In this document: positions 1 to 8,014 of the stretch, in pieces
Position numbering within the stretch: the first letter of the stretch is position 1
Layout of the letters: each line of letters starts with the position of its first letter
NCBI GenBank assembly: GCA_964454745.1
Contig: CAYVUI010000029.1
Location: 1 to 39,811 of the forward strand
Direction of reading: 5' to 3'
DNA: 39,811 nucleotides
From: CAYVUI01 sp964454745
GTDB lineage: Bacteria > Planctomycetota > Phycisphaerae > Sedimentisphaerales > Anaerohalosphaeraceae
Translations under genes and position numbers: made by a program
The notes under the pieces: generated by a model
Database searches by the model: none
What the model was told of the DNA's origin: nothing
What the model saw: only the letters and a program-made list of their open reading frames with translations

Positions 1-34
1 CTGTTTGGGAGATATTGCAGTGGGAGAAACAAAA

Positions 35-907
35 ATGCGAATCGGCTGGATCGGCACCGGCGTGATGGGGGCGTCGATGTGCGGGCATCTGCTCGATGCG
101 GGCTATGAGGTGGCAGTGTTTAACCGGACGATGGCCAGGGCAAAGCCGCTGATCGAGAAGGGGGCAAAGGCCGCGAGCAGTCCGAAAGAGGCCGCGGCGG
201 GTAGTGACGCGGTGTTTCTGATTGTTGGGTACCCAAAGGATGTGGAGGAAGTTGTTTTTGGGCATGAGGGGGTGTTAAACGGGCTAAAGAATGGCTCTGT
301 GATTGTGGATATGACTACGAGCAGCCCGGCCCTGGCGCGGAAAATATATGATACGGCGAATAAAATGGGGATTGGATCGCTCGATGCACCGGTTTCGGGC
401 GGGGATATCGGGGCCAGGGAGGGTACGCTTTCAATCATGGCGGGCGGCGAGCGCGAGGTTTTTGATCGGGTGAAGCCTCTTTTGGAGATTCTGGGCTCGA
501 ATGTCCGGTATATGGGCCCGGCGGGCTCAGGCCAGCATACGAAAATGGCCAACCAGATACTGATTGCCTCGACGATGGTCGGTGCGGTGGAGGCTTTGCT
601 GTATGCAAAGCAGAGCGGGCTGGACCCATCTGAAGTGATCGAGGCCATCGGCAAAGGGGCCGCGGGGTCGTGGACGATTAACAACCTCGGGCCGCGGATC
701 ATCAAGCGGGATTTTGATCCGGGATTTTACATCGAGCATTTTATTAAGGATTTGGGGATTGCCCTGGAGGAAGCGAAGGGGATGAATATTTCACTGCCGG
801 GGCTGCACATGGCCAGGCAGTTTTACCTGTCCACGCAGGATTTAGGCTATGAGAAGCTGGGTACGCAGGCTTTGGCCCTGCTTTATGAGAAAATTAATGA
901 GTCGTGA
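35..907 (+). CDS. NAD(P)-dependent beta-hydroxyacid dehydrogenase (3-hydroxyisobutyrate dehydrogenase family)
   Basis: Predicted cytosolic oxidoreductase that oxidises a short beta-hydroxyacid (or reduces the semialdehyde) with NAD(P). The 290-residue protein opens with a Rossmann dinucleotide site, IGWIGTGVMGASM (residues 3-15). It has the family substrate loop DAPVSGGDIGAREGTLS near residues 117-133 and the catalytic lysine in GSGQHTKMANQ at residue 170. Length is normal for the family. An in-frame TTG lies at position 5, but the ATG at 35 is preferred because GGAG sits about 9 bases upstream and the protein then begins directly with the first beta strand. The gene converges on rtcB with 6 bases between the stops. 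The exact substrate cannot be read from sequence: hydroxyisobutyrate, tartronate semialdehyde and glyoxylate/succinic semialdehyde reductases are all close relatives. Confidence 0.9.
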   Translation: MRIGWIGTGVMGASMCGHLLDAGYEVAVFNRTMARAKPLIEKGAKAASSPKEAAAGSDAVFLIVGYPKDVEEVVFGHEGVLNGLKNGSVIVDMTTSSPALARKIYDTANKMGIGSLDAPVSGGDIGAREGTLSIMAGGEREVFDRVKPLLEILGSNVRYMGPAGSGQHTKMANQILIASTMVGAVEALLYAKQSGLDPSEVIEAIGKGAAGSWTINNLGPRIIKRDFDPGFYIEHFIKDLGIALEEAKGMNISLPGLHMARQFYLSTQDLGYEKLGTQALALLYEKINES

Positions 908-913
908 CGGGCA

Positions 914-2344
914 TTAGCCCTTAATGCACGCCAGCGGGACCAGCCGGGCGACCTTGCGGGCCAGGCCGGCGTTATGGGCGGCGTCCACAACCTCGGTTAC
1001 ATCTTTGTAGGCCTGGGGGGCTTCTTCGGCGACGCCCTTGAGGTAGCGGCTCTTGATGATCATACCCTTGCTGTGGAGGTGCTTTATGATGTCCTTGCCG
1101 TGCCAGCGTTTGCGTGCCTGGGTGCGGGACATTTCACGGCCTGCGCCATGGCAGGCGGAAGCGAAGGCGAGATTTTCACTTTCGGCGGTTCCGGCGAGGA
1201 TGTAGGAGCAGGTACCCATGGTTCCACCGATGAGGATCGGCTGGCCCGCGTCGCGGTAGGCGTTGGGCAGTTTCTCGTGGCCCGGCCCCAATGCGCGGGT
1301 CGCACCTTTCCGGTGGACGTAGAGTTTGGTTTTTTTGCCGTTGACTTCGTGGTCTTCGAGCTGGCAGGTATTGTGACAGACGTCGTAGAGGATGCCGAGG
1401 TCGTCAGTCTGGTACAGGTCGAGGAATACCTCGCGGACCAGGTGGGTGAGCAGTTGACGGTTGGCCAGGGCGGTGTTGATCCCGCATCGCATGGCGGCGA
1501 GGTAGTCTTTGCCGATCGGGGAATCGAGCGGTGCGCAGGCCAGTTCCCGCTGGGCCAGTTCGATACCGTGGTCTTTGGCGGCCTTTAGCATGGTTTTAAG
1601 GTAGTCGGTGGCTATCTGGTGGCCCAGGCCGCGCGAGCCGCAGTGGATGGTGATTTTGATGTCGTTTAGCTCGATGCCGAAGGCCCTGGCGGCGTTTTCA
1701 TCATAAATGGACTCGACCCGCTGGATTTCGAGGTAGTGATTGCCCGAGCCGAGCGTACCGACCTGGTTTAGCTGCCGCTGTTTGGCCTGGGGACTTACCT
1801 TGACGGGGTTTGCCCCTTCGATACAGCCGTTTTCCTCGATGGTTTCGAGGTCATCCGGTTTGGCGTATCCCTGTTCGATGGCCCATTTGCAGCCCTTTGT
1901 GAGCACTTCGTCAAGCTGGGAGGTGTTGAGTTTTACCATTCCTGTGCTGCCGACGCCTGCGGGAATTTTATGAAACAGGGCCTCGGCGAGGCGGTCGAGG
2001 CGTTTCTGGGCTTTTTTGTAGCTTAGCGGTGTGTGCAGTGTGCGAACCCCGCAGGCGATATCGTAGCCTACGCCGCCGGCCGAGACGATTCCGCCCCTGG
2101 CCGGATCAAATGCCGCAACACCCCCGATGCAGAATCCGTAACCCCAGTGGGCATCGGGCATGGCGAATGAGCCTTTGACGATACCCGGCAGGGAGGCGAC
2201 GTTGCGGATCTGGTCGAGGACGTTTTCTTCCATGTGCTCGATGAGTTTTTTGTCGGCGTAGAGCATGCCGGGGACGCGCATCCTGCCTTCCATCGGCACC
2301 TGCCACTGGTATTCGTTAATTCGTTTGAGTTTCGCTGTGTTCAT
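914..2344 (-). CDS. rtcB: RNA-splicing/repair ligase RtcB
   Basis: GTP- and Mn-dependent RNA ligase that joins 2',3'-cyclic phosphate (or 3'-phosphate) ends to 5'-OH ends. In bacteria it acts in tRNA and rRNA repair. The 476-residue protein has the family signatures in order: MPDAHWGYG (62-70), GVGYDIACGVR (91-101) with the metal-binding cysteine, HCGSRGLGHQ, CHNTC, HRKGATRALGPG, and CHGAGREMSR with the histidine that is guanylylated. Full length for the family. The ATG at 2344 begins the usual N-terminal strand. The archease gene lies 69 bases upstream on the same strand. Archease is the known activator of RtcB turnover, so the two probably work together. Confidence 0.97.
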   Translation of the reverse strand: MNTAKLKRINEYQWQVPMEGRMRVPGMLYADKKLIEHMEENVLDQIRNVASLPGIVKGSFAMPDAHWGYGFCIGGVAAFDPARGGIVSAGGVGYDIACGVRTLHTPLSYKKAQKRLDRLAEALFHKIPAGVGSTGMVKLNTSQLDEVLTKGCKWAIEQGYAKPDDLETIEENGCIEGANPVKVSPQAKQRQLNQVGTLGSGNHYLEIQRVESIYDENAARAFGIELNDIKITIHCGSRGLGHQIATDYLKTMLKAAKDHGIELAQRELACAPLDSPIGKDYLAAMRCGINTALANRQLLTHLVREVFLDLYQTDDLGILYDVCHNTCQLEDHEVNGKKTKLYVHRKGATRALGPGHEKLPNAYRDAGQPILIGGTMGTCSYILAGTAESENLAFASACHGAGREMSRTQARKRWHGKDIIKHLHSKGMIIKSRYLKGVAEEAPQAYKDVTEVVDAAHNAGLARKVARLVPLACIKG

Positions 2345-2413
2345 CCTTGTAATATACTACGGATGCGGAGAAAGAAAAGGAGGTATTGAATGGGAATAGA
2401 AAAATTTTTTCGT

Positions 2414-2833
2414 TTAGACATCTACCACGCACTGGGCGGTCCACTGTCCGGCGGTATCCTGCTGCACTTTTAGCAGTGTATAAGTGGCGGCCTTGACCTG
2501 GACGGAGATGTCATGCTTTTCGGGATCGGCCTTTTCTCCATAGAGGATTGCTTTAAGCAGGCCGTTATCGATTTGTACATCGAATCGTGAAAAGAGCATG
2601 CTGGTTACGTCCATTTGGGTGAGGAGCTGGCTTAGCCAGTCGAACAGCAAATCGTCCAGATCATCCTCACGGCATTCGATGGTGACCAACTCTAGCGGTT
2701 CCACTTTTTGAGGATCGCAGATCACCGCGGACAGCGCATAGCCGCAGTTGGCGAAGGCTTCATTTATATCGGCCCCAAATCCGCGGATGCCGATATCCGC
2801 CTGGTGGTCAAAATGTTCAAAGCTATGATCCAT
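2414..2833 (-). CDS. Archease (RtcB activator)
   Basis: Small acidic protein of the archease family, which promotes guanylylation and multiple turnover of RtcB. The 139-residue sequence has the characteristic N-terminus HQADIGIRGFGADINEAF (residues 10-27) with the metal-binding Asp, and ends in the conserved pattern TAQCVVDV, whose Asp-Val end belongs to the active core. Normal length. It lies directly upstream of rtcB on the same strand, the arrangement seen in many bacteria and archaea. Just upstream is the ahcY terminator, and no good Shine-Dalgarno is visible before its ATG (only GTGAG), so it may be expressed by readthrough or from a promoter I cannot identify. Confidence 0.92.
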   Translation of the reverse strand: MDHSFEHFDHQADIGIRGFGADINEAFANCGYALSAVICDPQKVEPLELVTIECREDDLDDLLFDWLSQLLTQMDVTSMLFSRFDVQIDNGLLKAILYGEKADPEKHDISVQVKAATYTLLKVQQDTAGQWTAQCVVDV

Positions 2834-2849
2834 TGTGTACTCACAAAAA

Positions 2850-2876
2850 AAGGCACCGCTTTGACCACGGTGCCTT
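2850..2876 (-). terminator. Rho-independent terminator downstream of ahcY
   Basis: On the minus strand a perfect 9-bp stem (AAGGCACCG / CGGTGCCTT, loop of 9) is followed at once by a run of about five further Ts. It begins 26 bases after the ahcY stop and ends just before the archease start, so it separates ahcY from archease-rtcB. Confidence 0.85.
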
Positions 2877-2901
2877 ATCGAATTGCTGAAACAAGCCGCT
2901 C

Positions 2902-4350
2902 TTAGTAGCGGTAATGCTCAGGCTTAAACGGCCCGTCGACGGGAATGCCGAGATAGTCAGCCTGCTTTTGGGTCAGCTTGGTGATCTTGCCGCCGAGCCG
3001 CTGGACGTGAAGCTGAGCGACTTCCTCGTCGAGCTTCTTGGGCAGGGTGTAGACCTTCTTTTCGAGGTCTTCGGTCGCGAGCATGATCTGAGCGAGGCAC
3101 TGGTTGGTAAAGCTGTTGGACATTACGAAACTCGGGTGGCCTGTCGCGCAGCCGAGGTTGACCAGTCGACCTTCAGCCAGGACGATAATCGAGCGGCCGG
3201 ATTTGAGCGTCCATTTGTCGACCTGGGGCTTGATTTCATCCTTGGTACAATCGGCGCTGTTTTCGAGGTAGCTCATCTCGATTTCGCTGTCGAAGTGTCC
3301 GATATTGCAGATAATCGCCTCGTTTTTCATTTTCTCCATGTGTGAGCCGCAGATGACATCGCAGCAGCCTGTTGCCGTGACGAAAATGTCGCCCACGGAT
3401 GCCGCTTCGTCCATCGTGGTCACTTCGTAGCCTTCCATCATGGCCTGGAGGATGCAGATCGGATCGATCTCGGTAATGAGTACCCGCGCGCCAAGGCCCC
3501 GCATGGACTGGGCACAGCCTTTGCCGACATCGCCGTAACCGGCTACGACGACGACTTTGCCGGCGACCATGACATCGGTCGCACGCTTGATGCCGTCGGC
3601 CAGTGATTCACGGCAGCCGTAGAGGTTGTCGAACTTGGACTTGGTGACCGAGTCGTTTACATTTACGGCCGGGAAGGGCAGGTCGCCCGCCTGGGCCATA
3701 TGATAGAGGCGGTGAACGCCTGTGGTGGTCTCTTCGGATACGCCCTTGATCTTTTGTGCGACTTTTGTCCAGCGGGTGTTGTCGTTTTCCACACTGGCCG
3801 CCACACGCTGCATGACAATCTTAAACTCGGGATTGTCATAGGTTTTGTCGAGAATCGAGGGGTCGTTTTCCGCCTTCATGCCCTGGTAGACAAGCATGGT
3901 GGCGTCGCCGCCGTCGTCGACGATCAGGTCCGGGCCGTTTCCGTCGGGCCAGGTCAGGGCCATTTCGGTGCACCACCAGTATTCCTCGAGGGTTTCGCCT
4001 TTCCATGCGAAAACCGGGGTCCGGCCGGCCTTGGCTATGGCCGCGGCAGCGTGGTCCTGGGTCGAGAAGATATTGCACGAGGCCCAGCGGACATTCGCGC
4101 CGAGCGCTTCGAGCGTTTCGATCAGCATTGCCGTCTGGATCGTCATATGAAGCGAGCCCATCACGCGGAGGCCCTTTAAAGGCGCCTTGGGTCCGTATTT
4201 TTCACGGATTGCCATCAGACCGGGCATTTCGTTTTCAGCCAGCTGCATTTCCTTGCGGCCCCAGTCGGCCAGTGACATATCGGCTACCTTGTGCGGCAGC
4301 GAGAGGTCAATCGGTTCTACGTTTACGGCAGTTGATTTTACCGTTTCCAT
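2902..4350 (-). CDS. ahcY: Adenosylhomocysteinase (SAH hydrolase)
   Basis: Reversibly hydrolyses S-adenosylhomocysteine to adenosine and homocysteine, removing the product inhibitor of SAM-dependent methylation. The NAD-binding domain is clear in VVVAGYGDVGKGCAQSMRG. The N-terminal catalytic domain carries CNIFSTQDHAAAAIA, and the protein ends with the conserved NAD-contacting tail PFKPEHYRY. The 482-residue product is normal length for the bacterial enzyme. An in-frame ATG exists at 4401, but the start at 4350 (METVKS) is preferred because AAGGAAAGG lies 5-7 bases before it. It has its own promoter and terminator and is divergent from the trp operon. Confidence 0.96.
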   Translation of the reverse strand: METVKSTAVNVEPIDLSLPHKVADMSLADWGRKEMQLAENEMPGLMAIREKYGPKAPLKGLRVMGSLHMTIQTAMLIETLEALGANVRWASCNIFSTQDHAAAAIAKAGRTPVFAWKGETLEEYWWCTEMALTWPDGNGPDLIVDDGGDATMLVYQGMKAENDPSILDKTYDNPEFKIVMQRVAASVENDNTRWTKVAQKIKGVSEETTTGVHRLYHMAQAGDLPFPAVNVNDSVTKSKFDNLYGCRESLADGIKRATDVMVAGKVVVVAGYGDVGKGCAQSMRGLGARVLITEIDPICILQAMMEGYEVTTMDEAASVGDIFVTATGCCDVICGSHMEKMKNEAIICNIGHFDSEIEMSYLENSADCTKDEIKPQVDKWTLKSGRSIIVLAEGRLVNLGCATGHPSFVMSNSFTNQCLAQIMLATEDLEKKVYTLPKKLDEEVAQLHVQRLGGKITKLTQKQADYLGIPVDGPFKPEHYRY

Positions 4351-4430
4351 TTCTGTCCTTTCCTTAATGAGCAGTCTTTTCTGCGCGGGTTGCGCATCCA
4401 TGCTTTGATTTCGATTAAATTCTTCCTGTT

Positions 4431-4458
4431 ATATTAGGCAAAATTTGTGATTCTTCAA
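4431..4458 (-). promoter_or_regulatory. Predicted sigma-70-type promoter for ahcY
   Basis: Read on the minus strand: TTGAAG (-35, 4458-4453), 16-base spacer, TAATAT (-10, 4436-4431). This predicts a transcript start near 4424 and a 5' leader of about 74 bases before the ahcY start at 4350. I see no recognisable SAH or SAM riboswitch in that leader. Confidence 0.5.
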
Positions 4459-4526
4459 CCGTTTCTTTTCAACAATGAGGCATTTTTTATCGGTTCCGGA
4501 GATAAATTGGAGGAAAAGCCGGCTTT

Positions 4527-4560
4527 TTGCTTGACTTTGGAGGCCCGAATATGGTAATGG
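4527..4560 (+). promoter_or_regulatory. Candidate trp operon promoter
   Basis: Two overlapping readings are possible: TTGCTT (4527-4532) with a 17-base spacer and TATGGT (4550-4555), or TTGACT (4531-4536) with an 18-base spacer and TAATGG (4555-4560). Either puts the transcript start within a few bases of the leader-peptide ATG at 4568, so the leader would be translated from a leaderless or nearly leaderless mRNA. No better promoter was seen further upstream. Confidence 0.4.
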
Positions 4561-4567
4561 ATAAAAT

Positions 4568-4624
4568 ATGAAGACAAACGTTCGCAAATCTGCTGGTTGT
4601 TGCTGGTGGTGGCCTGTCACTTAG
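4568..4624 (+). CDS. trpL: trp operon leader peptide with three consecutive Trp codons
   Basis: The 18-codon frame reads MKTNVRKSAGCCWWWPVT and then TAG. Tandem Trp codons at 4604-4612 sit immediately before an RNA hairpin and a terminator, and trpE starts 147 bases later. This is the arrangement of ribosome-mediated attenuation: with charged tRNA-Trp scarce, the ribosome stalls at the TGG run. The ATG overlaps the stop of a hexapeptide frame (ATG 4551 to TGA 4569-4571, ATGA overlap) that itself has a good Shine-Dalgarno, GGAGG at 4539-4543, so leader translation could be coupled to it. The frame is too short for routine gene callers. Confidence 0.9.
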   Translation: MKTNVRKSAGCCWWWPVT

Positions 4625-4704
4625 ACAGGCGGCGCGGAACGTCCATATTTATATAGTACACATAAATCGCAGCCTGTCTTTTTGAGAGGGGCTGCGATTT
4701 TTTT
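4612..4704 (+). promoter_or_regulatory. trp attenuator: 1:2 pause hairpin, 2:3 antiterminator, 3:4 terminator
   Basis: Region 1 is GCCTGTC (4612-4618), region 2 GACAGGC (4624-4630), region 3 contains the same GCCTGTC again (4672-4678), and region 4 is GGCTGCGATTT (4690-4700). Regions 1:2 form a perfect 7-bp hairpin across the leader stop codon. Regions 2:3 can pair over 4624-4634 with 4668-4678 (10 pairs plus one G-A mismatch). Regions 3:4 pair perfectly over 11 bp (4664-4674 with 4690-4700), followed by seven Ts (4698-4704). A ribosome stalled on the Trp codons masks region 1 and frees region 2, so trpE is transcribed. Completed translation to the stop masks region 2 and allows termination. 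Confidence 0.9.
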
Positions 4705-4770
4705 ATTGGCATTTTTTGGTGAGAAAATTATATTCAGGACATATTGAGTTGCTTTTGAACAGGGAATAAG

Positions 4771-6378
4771 ATGCAGGATACGAAAGATTTGATATTTTCC
4801 GCCCAGGCGGGCCAGATTATTCCGCTGGTCCGGGAGATCGAGGTGATGAGCCCGGTGGAGTATTTCGCCAAGCTGTCGGATTATGGGCGAAAAAAGCACT
4901 GCTGCCTTCTGGAATCGAAGGATCACCTCGCTGAGGATCCAACGGGGGATTTGACCTTTGCGACCGCTGATCCGGCGCTGTACCTGACGGGCAAGGGGCA
5001 GGATTTCGAGATTCGGGCACTTTCCGCGGTCGGCAGGCGGATGCTGATGTTTTTCAAGGCCAGGCCTGAGAGGTTTACATTTTGCAGTAAAATCGATTTC
5101 GGCGAGGAAGTGATTCGCGGCAGCCTTATGCAAAACGAGCAGGTTGTTGACGAGCAGTCCCGGTTAAAGGCGATTAACCAGATGGATGTTATCCGGGCGG
5201 TTGGGTTTGCCTTTGAGCTGGCCAGTATTCCGTTTCGGGTGACGTGCGGGCTGATCGGGGCGATCAGCTACGATTTTGTCGATCAGTTTGAGAAGCTGCC
5301 CCAAAGCGAGCAGGATATCCTGGGCAACCCGGATTACGAGCTGTATTTCGCGGATAACCTGTTTTTGATGGACCATAAGAAGAGCAAGGGATATGCCCTG
5401 GTTAATGTCCTGATTACCGATGACAACCGCGAGGAGATTTACGAGCAGTCGCAGGCGTGTTTTGACAATTATCTCAAATGCGTTGAGATGGACCGGCCCT
5501 CGCCGCGGCCGGATATTACGGTCAACCAGGGCAGCGATACCGATACCAACCAGAGCGAATTCATGGAAATGGTCGAGAAGGCCAAGGGGCATATTCTCGA
5601 CGGCGATATCTTCCAGGTGGTGCTTAGCCGTACGATCATTGAGCCGTGCAGGGATGAGCCTTTGGATATTTACCGCCGGCTGCGAAAGCTCAATCCTTCG
5701 CCGTACATGTTCTACCTGAATACGGAAAATACGATTTTGATGGGGGCCAGCCCGGAGCTGAACCTGCGGGTCAGCGGAGATGAGCCGCGGAATGTCGAAA
5801 TTCGCCCGATTGCCGGGACCAAGCCCCGCGGCTGGGTTCGCGGGCAGATGGACCATGACATGGACGTTCGCTACGAGGCGGAACTGAAGCTCGACCGCAA
5901 GGAACTGGCCGAACATATGATGCTGGTGGACCTTGCGAGAAATGATATCGCCCGGGTGGCCAAACCGGCAACGCGCCTGGTAACCGAGATGCTTATCGCT
6001 GAGCGGTATGAATCCGTAATGCACCTGGTCAGTAACGTCAAAGGCCAGCTTTCGGAGGACCTGGACGCTCTTAGTGCCTACCTTGCGACGATGAATATGG
6101 GCACACTGACCGGGGCACCCAAGATCGAGGCGATGAAACTCATCCGTGAGCTTGAGAAGAACAAACGCGGCTACTACGGCGGGGCGGTGCTGTACCTGAC
6201 CGTGGACGGCCAGTTTGACAGTTGTATTACGATTCGCGCATTGCAGGTTCGCGACGGAAAGGCGTATGTGCGGGCCGGGGCGGGAATCGTCTATGACTCC
6301 GTGCCGAAAACCGAATATGAAGAAACCCAGCATAAAGCCCGCTCATGCCTTCGGGCGATTCGAGGGGAGGGGAGCTGA
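4771..6378 (+). CDS. trpE: Anthranilate synthase component I
   Basis: Catalyses chorismate to anthranilate, the first committed step of tryptophan synthesis, using ammonia from TrpG. The 535-residue protein carries the LLES motif (46-49) that forms the feedback Trp-binding site, which favours TrpE over PabB. The C-terminal chorismate-utilising domain shows NPSPYMFYL, the ELAEHMMLVDLARNDIARV stretch, and TLTGAPKIEAM near residue 450. It is first in the operon, 67 bases after the attenuator terminator. The ATG at 4771 follows AGGGAATAAG. The gene is therefore likely controlled twice: transcription by attenuation and enzyme activity by Trp binding. Confidence 0.95.
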   Translation: MQDTKDLIFSAQAGQIIPLVREIEVMSPVEYFAKLSDYGRKKHCCLLESKDHLAEDPTGDLTFATADPALYLTGKGQDFEIRALSAVGRRMLMFFKARPERFTFCSKIDFGEEVIRGSLMQNEQVVDEQSRLKAINQMDVIRAVGFAFELASIPFRVTCGLIGAISYDFVDQFEKLPQSEQDILGNPDYELYFADNLFLMDHKKSKGYALVNVLITDDNREEIYEQSQACFDNYLKCVEMDRPSPRPDITVNQGSDTDTNQSEFMEMVEKAKGHILDGDIFQVVLSRTIIEPCRDEPLDIYRRLRKLNPSPYMFYLNTENTILMGASPELNLRVSGDEPRNVEIRPIAGTKPRGWVRGQMDHDMDVRYEAELKLDRKELAEHMMLVDLARNDIARVAKPATRLVTEMLIAERYESVMHLVSNVKGQLSEDLDALSAYLATMNMGTLTGAPKIEAMKLIRELEKNKRGYYGGAVLYLTVDGQFDSCITIRALQVRDGKAYVRAGAGIVYDSVPKTEYEETQHKARSCLRAIRGEGS

Positions 6379-6380
6379 CC

Positions 6381-6974
6381 ATGGATACCCGTAAAATGAA
6401 AGTTTTGTTTATCGATAATTTTGACTCGTTCACGTACAACCTCGTTGATGAGTTTGCCAAGCGAAACTGCCCGACGCTGGTCTACCGCTCGGATACGTCC
6501 ATCGGTATGCTCGAACAGGTCGCCAATGAATTTCATCCGGACCTTCTGGTGATTTCACCCGGGCCGGGCAACCCGGACAAGGCAGGGGTTTCGCTTCAGG
6601 CGATTGATACGTTCAAAGAAAAGCTGCCGATCTTCGGCGTTTGCCTCGGGCATCAGTGCCTGATCCAGTATTTCGGCGGGTCGGTCGGTCATGCCCCGTG
6701 CGTGATGCACGGCAAGCCCTCGCGGATTACGCACATGGGCAAAGGCGTGTTTGAAGGGGTGGAAAATCCGCTTCATGCCGGGCGATACCATAGCCTGTGC
6801 GGGACGGAACTACCCGAGTGCCTGGAAGTGACAGCCAGCTTTGAAGGCGTGGTGATGGGGGTTCAGCACCGCGAGCATCAAATTCATGGCGTGCAGTTTC
6901 ACCCTGAGAGCATACTGACGCCGACAGGCGGGAAAATTATTGAAAATATGCTGAAAATAGCGGGCAGTAAATAA
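6381..6974 (+). CDS. trpG: Anthranilate synthase component II (glutamine amidotransferase)
   Basis: Class I glutamine amidotransferase subunit that releases ammonia from glutamine for TrpE. The 197-residue protein has the nucleophilic cysteine in FGVCLGHQC, the histidine-glutamate pair in VQFHPESI, and the oxyanion region SPGPGNPDKAG. The start at 6381 is chosen over an in-frame ATG at 6345 because GGGAGGGGAG lies just upstream and the gene then begins two bases after the trpE stop. PabA proteins are very similar and the subunit may be shared with folate synthesis, but its place in the operon supports TrpG. Confidence 0.94.
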   Translation: MDTRKMKVLFIDNFDSFTYNLVDEFAKRNCPTLVYRSDTSIGMLEQVANEFHPDLLVISPGPGNPDKAGVSLQAIDTFKEKLPIFGVCLGHQCLIQYFGGSVGHAPCVMHGKPSRITHMGKGVFEGVENPLHAGRYHSLCGTELPECLEVTASFEGVVMGVQHREHQIHGVQFHPESILTPTGGKIIENMLKIAGSK

Positions 6975-6985
6975 GGAGACCGACG

Positions 6986-8014
6986 ATGGCCATGATTACC
7001 GAATATCTCGAGATCATCCTGGAAGGCAATGACCTGAGCTTTGACCAGGCGCAAATGCTGCTCGATATCGTCTTTGAGGGCGAGGTGGCCGATGTCCAGC
7101 TTGCCGCGTTCCTGGCGGCGATGCGGGCCAAAAAGGCCAGTGCCGATGAGATCGCCGGGCTGGCCAGTTCGTTGCGGAATCATGCCGTTCGGGTCAATCC
7201 CGATTGCGGATTCCTGGTCGATACCTGCGGAACGGGCGGCGCGATGCTCAAGACCTTTAATATCTCCACGGCGTCGGCGTTTGTGACGGCCGGAGCGGGG
7301 GGCCATGTCGCCAAGCACGGCAACCGCGGGATTACTAGTAAGTGCGGCAGTGCGGATGTGCTGCTCGAACTGGGCGTCAATATCGCTCCCGGGGTCGAGC
7401 TGGTCGAAAAAAGCATCCGCGAGGCAGGGATCGGTTTTATGTTCGCTCCGAAATTTCACCCCGCGATGAAGCACGTTCAGCCGGTCCGCAAAAGCCTTGA
7501 TTTCCGTACCGCATTTAATATTTTAGGCCCGCTGGCAAACCCTGCGTTTGCCAACGGCCAGGTGATGGGTGTGCCCGAAGAGGCCCTGATGGAACGCATC
7601 GCCCAGACGCTGCACCGGCTGGGTGTCGAGCGGGCGATGGTCGTTCACAGCGAGGGGCTCGATGAGATCAGCACGATGTCGCCTACGAAGGTGTTGCACC
7701 TGAGGGACGGGAACATCACGGCCGATCAGTTTGAGCCGGGTGATTTTGATATGCCGATTGCCGAGTATGATTCCCTTCGCGGGGATGATGCCCCGGCCAA
7801 TGCGCGAATCCTTCGAGAGGTGCTTTCCGGTCAGGACCTCGGGCCAAAGCGGGATATCGTCGTACTCAACGCTGCGGCGGCGATTGTGGTTGCCGGGATT
7901 GCCGAGGACATGGCACAGGGCGTGGAACTGGCGGCAAAGTCTATCGATTCCGGCAAGGCGGCTTCGTGCCTGGATAAAATGATACAGATCACCAACGAAA
8001 ACGGGGAAATGTAA
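6986..8014 (+). CDS. trpD: Anthranilate phosphoribosyltransferase
   Basis: Transfers phosphoribose from PRPP to anthranilate. The 342-residue protein shows the PRPP-binding glycine-rich DTCGTGGAMLKTFNIST, then GGHVAKHGNRGITSKCGSAD and, further on, PVRKSLDFRTAFNILGPLANP, all standard for the family. AAGGAG sits 7 bases before the ATG. It is a stand-alone TrpD, not fused to TrpG as in enteric bacteria. Its stop TAA shares one base with the trpF start (TAATG), indicating translational coupling. Confidence 0.96.
   Translation: MAMITEYLEIILEGNDLSFDQAQMLLDIVFEGEVADVQLAAFLAAMRAKKASADEIAGLASSLRNHAVRVNPDCGFLVDTCGTGGAMLKTFNISTASAFVTAGAGGHVAKHGNRGITSKCGSADVLLELGVNIAPGVELVEKSIREAGIGFMFAPKFHPAMKHVQPVRKSLDFRTAFNILGPLANPAFANGQVMGVPEEALMERIAQTLHRLGVERAMVVHSEGLDEISTMSPTKVLHLRDGNITADQFEPGDFDMPIAEYDSLRGDDAPANARILREVLSGQDLGPKRDIVVLNAAAAIVVAGIAEDMAQGVELAAKSIDSGKAASCLDKMIQITNENGEM

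Noticed and set aside
4351..4430. SAH or SAM riboswitch in the ahcY leader.
   Set aside because: The leader is short and I could not find the conserved core of any known SAM/SAH class by eye.
5164..6333. Long open frame on the minus strand inside trpE (389 codons), and similar antisense frames such as 974-1588, 8507-9688 and 20051-20695.
   Set aside because: They lie opposite strong, motif-verified genes in GC-rich codons, have low-complexity His/Arg/Pro-rich products, and lack ribosome sites. They are shadows of the real genes.
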